A stretch of 10,436 nucleotides of DNA from Gardnerella vaginalis (GTDB lineage: Bacteria > Actinomycetota > Actinomycetes > Actinomycetales > Bifidobacteriaceae): the NCBI RefSeq assembly GCF_001563665.1, contig NZ_KQ961869.1, positions 34,419 to 44,854 on the forward strand, read 5' to 3'. Of the stretch, positions 1-5,300 are shown piece after piece. The position numbers and the translations under genes are program-made. How positions within the stretch are numbered: position 1 is the first letter of the stretch; the number at the start of each line of letters is the position of its first letter. The notes beneath the pieces were generated by a model, which was given only the letters and a program-made list of their open reading frames with translations, had not been told where the DNA came from and ran no database searches.

Positions 1-406
1 GAACACTGCCGTCAGACAACATGCAGTCAGACATGTCAATCTTGTAGTGACCAGGCTTCATGTTGATGATGTCGCGTTTGCCATTTTTGACAATAGCATG
101 ATAAAAGTCAACGTCTTTATTGTTTTTATCTTCACCGATGAAGTGCATAATTACAGGAGAGGAAGCGGAATCGAATTCCGCATCGGTTGCACCGATGAGG
201 AATTCGACCTTATATTTGCTTAACTGTTTTACTCTTTGGTCTTCCGTTTTTGTTGTGCTACTGTTTACGCTATTTGCTCCGCAAGCGCTTAGTGAGCAAG
301 CTAATCCAATTACAGTCAATGAAGCAATTGTGATAGATACAACTTTTTTAAGAGTTAAAGACATATTAGAGTGAATGTTTTTATTGCTACTTAAGCTCTG
401 TGACAT
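1..406 (-). CDS. Small secreted lipoprotein, N-terminal part (runs off left edge)
   Basis: The reverse strand is open from an ATG at 406 to the window edge (about 135 residues, no stop). The product starts MSQSLSSNKN, has a basic stretch (LTLKK), a hydrophobic segment VVSITIASLTVIGLA, and then a lipobox LSAC with the lipidated Cys near residue 42. A second Cys lies in GLAC, but LSAC fits the signal peptidase II consensus better. After the Cys comes a short polar linker (GANSVNSSTTK) and a sequence that looks like beta-strands (KVEFLIGATDAEFDS, PVIMHFIGEDK, HYKIDMSDCM). I do not recognise the family and infer only a lipid-anchored extracytoplasmic protein. The start is uncertain. In-frame ATGs lie at 427, 424, 418, 406 and 364. 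The one at 364 would give the most typical signal length (Cys near residue 28) but has no ribosome binding site. The one at 406 has only a weak one (GGGA). The C terminus is outside the window. Confidence 0.75.
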   Translation of the reverse strand, partial: MSQSLSSNKNIHSNMSLTLKKVVSITIASLTVIGLACSLSACGANSVNSSTTKTEDQRVKQLSKYKVEFLIGATDAEFDSASSPVIMHFIGEDKNNKDVDFYHAIVKNGKRDIINMKPGHYKIDMSDCMLSDGSV

Positions 407-527
407 GTTATATCCCATTCTCATCATTTGAATTTATTACTATAAGAGAGTTATTTTCATATCGTCTTTATAATAAAAACTTTAAATACTCTACGCTTTA
501 ACACGTCAACACGCAAATATAAGCAGA

Positions 528-575
528 CCAATAAAGAAACATGCCAATAAAGAAACATACCGATAAAGAGTTTAA
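528..575. repeat. 16-bp tandem repeat, about three units
   Basis: Units at 528-543 (CCAATAAAGAAACATG) and 544-559 (CCAATAAAGAAACATA) differ at one base. A third, degenerate unit at 560-575 starts CCGATAAAGAG. It lies in the divergent intergenic region. Function is unknown; slippage-derived sequence or regulator-binding sites are both possible. Confidence 0.8.
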
Positions 576-611
576 GAACTTATTTTTGTAAATTGTCTAA
601 ATAATTTACTT

Positions 612-640
612 TTGCAAATTAGCTTAAATTACTATTTATA
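612..640 (+). promoter_or_regulatory. Candidate sigma-70-type promoter toward tenA
   Basis: TTGCAA at 612-617 is followed after 17 nt by TTTATA at 635-640, a plausible -35/-10 pair. It would give a leader of more than 300 nt before tenA that contains the 23-bp repeats. In such AT-rich DNA matches like this arise by chance, so the call is weak. Confidence 0.25.
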
Positions 641-664
641 AATTATGTATCACTTTTATTAAAC

Positions 665-779
665 AATGCTTACTAATATTACTAACTAATGCTTACTAAT
701 CCAACGAAAATTAGACTATTTCAAATAACGAAATTAGATTGTTTTATATAACAAAATTATACTATTTCAAATAACGATT
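665..779. repeat. Five degenerate units with about 23-bp periodicity
   Basis: The 13-mer AATGCTTACTAAT occurs at 665-677 and 688-700, exactly 23 bp apart. It is followed by three 23-bp units at 709-731, 732-754 and 755-777. The first and third of these differ at one base (AATTAGACTATTTC versus AATTATACTATTTC, then AAATAACGA in both). The middle unit is diverged. The block lies about 190 bp before tenA and could be operator-like sites or decayed tandem sequence. Confidence 0.75.
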
Positions 780-849
780 ATTTATGATAAAAAAAATATA
801 GGAACTCTTCGTAAAGCATATCGATTGATTCTATAAGAGGGAGATGACG

Positions 850-912
850 ATGAATTTAAAACTGAATTTCAAATATCTAAGCCTCTTTCCTAGTTGTAAC
901 TATCTACTATAA
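850..912 (+). CDS. Possible 20-residue leader ORF upstream of tenA
   Basis: An ATG at 850 is preceded by a purine-rich ribosome binding site (AGAGGGAG at 836-843) at reasonable spacing. It opens a 20-codon frame ending in TAA at 910-912, about 60 nt before the tenA start. The peptide begins MNLKLNF and is rich in Leu, Asn and aromatic residues. I recognise no known leader peptide and see no run of a single regulatory amino acid, so this may be chance. It is noted because the ribosome site is better than expected in this AT-rich stretch. Confidence 0.22.
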   Translation: MNLKLNFKYLSLFPSCNYLL

Positions 913-953
913 ACAAATGTATGTGAGTGTTAGTTATTATGAAATAACGCATG

Positions 954-964
954 CAAAGAAAGGA
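954..964 (+). promoter_or_regulatory. tenA ribosome binding site that decides the start
   Basis: CAAAGAAAGGA ends in AGGA at 961-964, 7 nt before ATG 972. This favours the 972 start over the in-frame ATG at 951, which lies upstream of this site and has no good site of its own. Confidence 0.8.
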
Positions 965-971
965 TGTGATT

Positions 972-1625
972 ATGACTGAGCGATTCACAGACGAATTAAA
1001 AAATGAGAATATTGAAACATGGAATGCTGCAATTCATCATCGTTTTGTTAATGAATTAGTTGAAGGCACGATTCCAGATGCTGTGTTAGCTGGATATTTG
1101 ATTCAAGATTACAGATTTTTAGATAGTTTCTTAGCTTTATTGGGTGCTGCCGTTACAACAGCAGATAGGCTTGATAGTAGGCTTGTGTTCTCTAAATATA
1201 TTGGTGAAGTAGCAGGAGATGAGAATACGTATTTTGTGGATGCGTTCAAAGAGTTTAATACTCCTGAATCTTTTAGGAATAATATTCCTGATACTGAATC
1301 TACTCGTGAATTTAAGAAGATGTTTTTAGATGCAGCTCATAGCGGTCATTACGCTGCAGTTTTAGCTGTATTAAATGTTACTGAATGGATATATATTACT
1401 TGGGCTTCTAATGCTGAAGGCAAGCGACCTGAGCGTAAAGTTCATTATCAATGGATTGATTTGCATGATTACGCTGGTTTCCACGATTTTGTTGGATTCT
1501 TGCGTAATGAATTAGATCGAGTTGGACCCGAGGATTCGAAAATAGCTCGTGAATATTTTGCGCGCGCTGTGAAACTTGAGCGTATGTTCTTTGATAATTC
1601 TTATGAAAGTCCTGCAGAAATCTGA
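972..1625 (+). CDS. tenA: TenA/thiaminase-II family protein, cysteine-less (TenA_E-like) type
   Basis: The 217-residue protein has the all-helical TenA/THI-4 (heme-oxygenase-like) fold length and pattern. TenA proteins hydrolyse aminopyrimidine or formylaminopyrimidine breakdown products of thiamin, so the pyrimidine can be salvaged; they act in the cytoplasm. Family marks visible are the QDY motif (D46, Y47) near the N terminus, the central helix ending VTEWIYITWA (E138, Y141), and a C-terminal KLERMFF with E203 at the usual place of the conserved Glu. Classical TenA_C enzymes have a nucleophilic Cys in the central helix (motif like LLPCYWLY). Here the corresponding stretch reads LAVLNVTEW, and the protein has no Cys at all, so it belongs with the cysteine-independent class; the exact substrate is not predictable. 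The gene stands alone with its own terminator, no other thi gene is visible, and I see no TPP riboswitch. Confidence 0.92.
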   Translation: MTERFTDELKNENIETWNAAIHHRFVNELVEGTIPDAVLAGYLIQDYRFLDSFLALLGAAVTTADRLDSRLVFSKYIGEVAGDENTYFVDAFKEFNTPESFRNNIPDTESTREFKKMFLDAAHSGHYAAVLAVLNVTEWIYITWASNAEGKRPERKVHYQWIDLHDYAGFHDFVGFLRNELDRVGPEDSKIAREYFARAVKLERMFFDNSYESPAEI

Positions 1626-1651
1626 TTGAACTAATACTGATTGAACTAATA
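1622..1651 (+). repeat. 15-bp tandem duplication across the tenA stop codon
   Basis: CTGATTGAACTAATA occurs twice head to tail (1622-1636 and 1637-1651). The first copy contains the TGA stop (1623-1625), so the second brings an identical stop context. It looks like a recent slippage duplication with no coding effect. Confidence 0.85.
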
Positions 1652-1688
1652 CTATACGCAGTTTTGCATTACTATTATTTACGTAAAG

Positions 1689-1740
1689 ACCGGTATCTAC
1701 GTGTTTCTTAATTTGCGTATTTACCGGTTTTTGCGTTTTT
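1689..1740 (+). terminator. Intrinsic terminator after tenA
   Basis: ACCGGTATCTACG at 1689-1701 pairs with CGTATTTACCGGT at 1716-1728. That is a 13-position stem with two central mismatches and a 14-nt loop. It is followed by a T-rich tail (TTTTTGCGTTTTT). It lies about 60 nt after the tenA stop and ends a monocistronic transcript. Confidence 0.75.
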
Positions 1741-2144
1741 ACGTGTTTACGTGTTTTTACGGTTTTGTGTAAAATTTATTGCTATATTCTTCTATAAGGC
1801 AATTTCGTAAAATTTATCATAAAATTTATTGTAAAATCTTTTGTTGTACTACCTGTATAGCCTGATTATTGCACTATTTTCGCTATTTTTCAGGCGTTTT
1901 GAGGCGTTTATATAATATTCTGTTATTTTTTCTAATTATAGTTTTTAGTAATTTTACAGATATTTGATGCATTTTTTATTATATTTGCATTATTTTGGCT
2001 TTAAATTACTCCTATATTTCAATGGTTTTCAAGTGTAAATTTTCCGATAGTCGCAAATTTGAAAAAGAAGCGTAATTTTTTAAGTGCTTACGTAAATAAC
2101 ATGTAAACTTAAGATTTTTTAACTGTTAATTAAATTTATTCGGT

Positions 2145-2153
2145 GGGGGGGGG
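2145..2153 (+). repeat. Homopolymeric G tract (nine G) upstream of protease gene
   Basis: Nine consecutive G residues, preceded by CGGT, sit in DNA that is otherwise nearly all A and T, 183 nt before the protease start codon. In-frame stops (for example TAG at 2226-2228) separate it from the reading frame, so any length change would act on transcription or on the 5' leader, not by frameshift. Such tracts are classic slippage sites for phase variation. Whether this one varies cannot be seen from one sequence. Confidence 0.9.
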
Positions 2154-2156
2154 TAT

Positions 2157-2226
2157 TGGCTTTATTTAGCCATTTTATCTTATTGAGAATGGTTCGCATA
2201 TGGCATTTTATGCCTTTTAAAAGCAT
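2157..2226 (+). promoter_or_regulatory. Two small hairpins with T tails in protease leader (attenuator-like, tentative)
   Basis: TGGCT (2157-2161) pairs with AGCCA (2168-2172), followed by TTTT. GGCAT (2202-2206) pairs with ATGCC (2210-2214), followed by TTTT. The second right arm could instead pair with AAAAGCAT at 2219-2226, giving a competing fold. The stems are only 5 bp, so a regulatory role is speculative. Confidence 0.25.
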
Positions 2227-2324
2227 AGTTGAAAATTTTCTGTTACATAAAAAATGCTAGAGTCTTCGGAATATATTTCTTCTACGTCTTAGCGCGTTTT
2301 AGGAATATGTTCATATCCATTCGA

Positions 2325-2330
2325 GAGGAG
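2325..2330 (+). promoter_or_regulatory. Ribosome binding site of the protease
   Basis: GAGGAG, 6 nt before ATG 2337, is a near-perfect Shine-Dalgarno. It fixes the start at 2337 rather than the in-frame TTG at 2229, which would put 36 unlikely residues in front of a standard signal peptide. Confidence 0.9.
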
Positions 2331-2336
2331 ATTGCT

Positions 2337-5300
2337 ATGAAGTTCAATAGAACGTCATACTTGACTCGGTTAGCCGCATTAAGCGTAGCTACTGCTACGT
2401 TGATTGTGCCACTTTCTGGAGTTCCTTCTGCTTATGCGCAGGATTCTTACTCAGGTGGCGCTAATTTGCAATCGGAGTCACAGCAAGAAATAGAAAAAGC
2501 AGTTAAAAACGCTTCCAGTAAGCCTTTAACTCTTGATGAATTGCGTCTTAATCCAAATGTTGCGAAAATTTTGGATGAATCAAAGAAATATTCAAATAAT
2601 AATGAATTGAGTTCAACTGCTCCTGTAAAAGTTATCGTTACTCTTAAAAATCAGCGTCACTTAGCATCTGATTTTGCTGAAAGAGCAAATAAAGCTAAGC
2701 AGAATGATTTACTTTCTACTTGGAAAGACAAGTATAGTATTACTGTTAATCGTCAACTCGGTTACTTAGTTAATGCTTTCGAAGCAACTCTTCCTGAAAA
2801 TAAGATTCAAGCGTTGCAAAATGAGCCTGAAGTTGCTTCTGTAGCAAAAGAGCGCGTGTATTATCCTCTTGAAAATACAGCTAGAACTCTCGAAGGCGTA
2901 ACAAAAGCTTTTGAGCGGAAGCATAAAGATCTTGACGGTAGAGGAATGTTAGTAGCAATAGTCGATACTGGTATTGATGTAAACCAGCCAGACATGAAGT
3001 TGACTAACAACTCTAATCTTAAGATGCAACGTAGAGCAGCAGATTTGTGTGGTTCTACTGAATTCACTGAAAAAGTTCCTGACGGTTACAATTTTGCTGA
3101 TGAAAATTGCAATGTAAAAGATGCAGGCAAAGAACAGCATGGTATGCATGTTGCGGGTATTGTGGCAGCTAATGGAAAAATTAAAGGTGTTGCTCCAAAT
3201 GCCCAACTTCTTGCTATGAAAGTATTCTCGAATGATCCTGACAAGCATGGTGCTGACGATGCTGATATTGCTGCTGCAGTTGAAGCTTCTGTGAAACTTG
3301 GTGCTGACATTATCAACATGTCTTTGGGTTCTGACAACGGTATGAGTGGTATGTCAAGTGTTACTGGACTAGCTCTCAAGCATGCTCGCGAAGCTGGTAT
3401 TCTTCCAGTGATTTCTGCAGGTAACTCTGGTTTGAATTTCTCTGCTAGTGGAACAACTGACGATGCGTTTGGTAAGTGGGATGATGGAACTTTAGGAAGT
3501 CCTGCAGCATTCAATGAAGCGTTTAGCATTGCATCTGTAGAAAACAAGGTAATTACTGCTTCTAAAGCTACTTATTATGCGAATAACAAGTCTAAAGATT
3601 TCGTATATTCTATTGCTACTGGAAGTGCAGATGGTGGAAAGCATGAAATTGTTTACGCAGGATTAGGTAGAACTCCGGATAATGGAGGCGCAGATGATTT
3701 CAACGGCGTTGATTGTAACGGCAAATACGTTTTGATTCAGCGCGGAGAAATCTCATTTAAAGATAAGTTTAATAATGCAATAGCAAAGGGTGCTGCTGGC
3801 GTAATCATTTACAATAACAAGCCTGATGATTTATTCATAGGTATGGGCGGCTTAGAAAAGGTTAAGATCTTTGGTGCTTCAATCCCAATGAGTGTTGGTG
3901 AAGAAATAAAGACCGCAATTGAGAATGCAAAGAAGGATAATAAAAAGGTAGAGGTTTCGTTTAGTAATGGAAACACTGAAATACCAAATCCTAGTAGTTT
4001 GCATCCTTCAACATTTACTTCGTGGGGACCAACTCCAGAACTTGACTTCAAGCCTCATATTGCAGGTATTGGTGGAAACGTGTGGTCTACGCAGAACGGA
4101 GAAAACAATTATATAGGCATGTCTGGTACTTCCATGGCTGCTCCTAATGTTTCTGGTCTTTCTGCATTAGTTATGCAAAGTTACAAGAATCGTTTCCCAC
4201 ATCTTTCTGCAAAAGCACTTGCTACGCGCGTTGAACAAGCGTTGATGAATACTGCTCAAGTTCTTAAAAATGATAATGGTGTTCCATATGCTCCTCGCCA
4301 AATTGGCGCTGGCTTAGCGCAAGTTGATAAAGCTGTTGAAACTAACGTTATTGCAACAGTAGATGATACTGATAACGCTTATGCGCAATTGCGTCAAGTT
4401 AATGGTCCACGCACTATTAACGTAAAGTTGCATAATATTGGAAAAAGTGATGCTCAATTTGATATTCCAGATAATCAAGTTATAAATGAGTCTAATGAAG
4501 CTGGGCAAAAAACTGTAACATCATTCAGTAATGAAAGCTTGACTACTTTATCAAAGCATGTTCGAGTTGCTCCTGGTAAAACAGAAACTGTTAAATTTAC
4601 TCTTAATCCTAAGACTAACGGAGATCATTATGTTGAAGGCTATATTGGTTTTGAGTCAACAACAGAAGGTCAACCAAATTTGTCTGTTCCATATTTAGGA
4701 TTTGTGGGCGATTGGAATAAAGAGCCAATTATAGTCGACCCTAATAGTACTTACAGTAGTGATATTCCTGCAACAACAAAACTTGTTTCTACACTTTATG
4801 ACAATAATTTGTTTGGTAAAAGTGTCATGAAAGTAAACGCTGAAGGTAAAGAACTCACTCTTGGAGCATTTTCTCCTAATGATGATGGAATACTGGAAAG
4901 CGTTAAGCCATCTATTGCAGTGCTAAGAAATGCTGAACGCGTGAATTATTATGTTTACGATAAAGACGGCAAAAACCTTGTTATAGATTTGGGTGACGAT
5001 GATTATCTAAGTCGCACAAATCTTGGAAAGATGGATGCTAATGGAGCCCGTAGTAGTTCTAATGGTACTTGGGATGGTAAAGTTTGGGATCCTAAGAAAG
5101 GCTTTGTTGTAGCTAAGGATGGTTATTACACATATCGTATTAAAGCTCAGCTTTCTAAGGATTTCCCAGCTCAAGAGTATGACATGAAGTTTGCTCTCGA
5201 TACTACTGGTCCTACTATTAAAATTTCTGATCGAGATGAAAACGGTGATGTCACTTTCACTATGCATGATGATTTAATTGGCACGCCAACTGCTCCGTCT

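Larger units (their letters stand above)
407..949. other. AT-rich divergent intergenic region between lipoprotein gene and tenA
   Basis: This stretch lies between divergently read genes and must hold the promoters for both. It is strongly AT-rich and contains two sets of short tandem repeats, listed separately. A small inverted repeat, GTTATT at 933-938 and AATAAC at 943-948, sits just before the tenA ribosome binding site. I see no tRNA and no conserved TPP riboswitch core. Apart from a possible 20-codon ORF at 850-912, I see no coding potential. Confidence 0.6.
1741..2336. other. Long AT-rich leader/promoter region of the surface protease
   Basis: Almost 600 bp separate the tenA terminator from the protease start. 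I see no gene here. Three contiguous degenerate 12-bp units lie at 1807-1842 (GTAAAATTTATC, ATAAAATTTATT, GTAAAATCTTTT), with another copy at 1769-1780. A perfect TATAAT lies at 1911-1916 but has no good -35 at 17 nt. The stretch also holds a run of nine G and two small hairpins, listed separately. The promoter of the protease cannot be fixed from sequence alone. Confidence 0.55.

Noticed and set aside
120..374. Plus-strand 84-codon open frame
   Set aside because: It is the antisense shadow of the lipoprotein gene, whose reverse-strand reading gives a proper signal peptide and lipobox.
780..971. TPP riboswitch upstream of tenA
   Set aside because: I looked for the conserved CTGAGA and the later CTGATCTGG-type core and found neither.
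1911..1916. TATAAT as the protease promoter -10
   Set aside because: It is a perfect hexamer, but there is no acceptable -35 at 16-18 nt and the leader would exceed 400 nt; in this AT-rich DNA it may be chance.
2229..2336. 36-residue N-terminal extension of the protease from TTG 2229
   Set aside because: It would bury the signal peptide, while ATG 2337 has a near-perfect ribosome site and is followed at once by a typical signal sequence.
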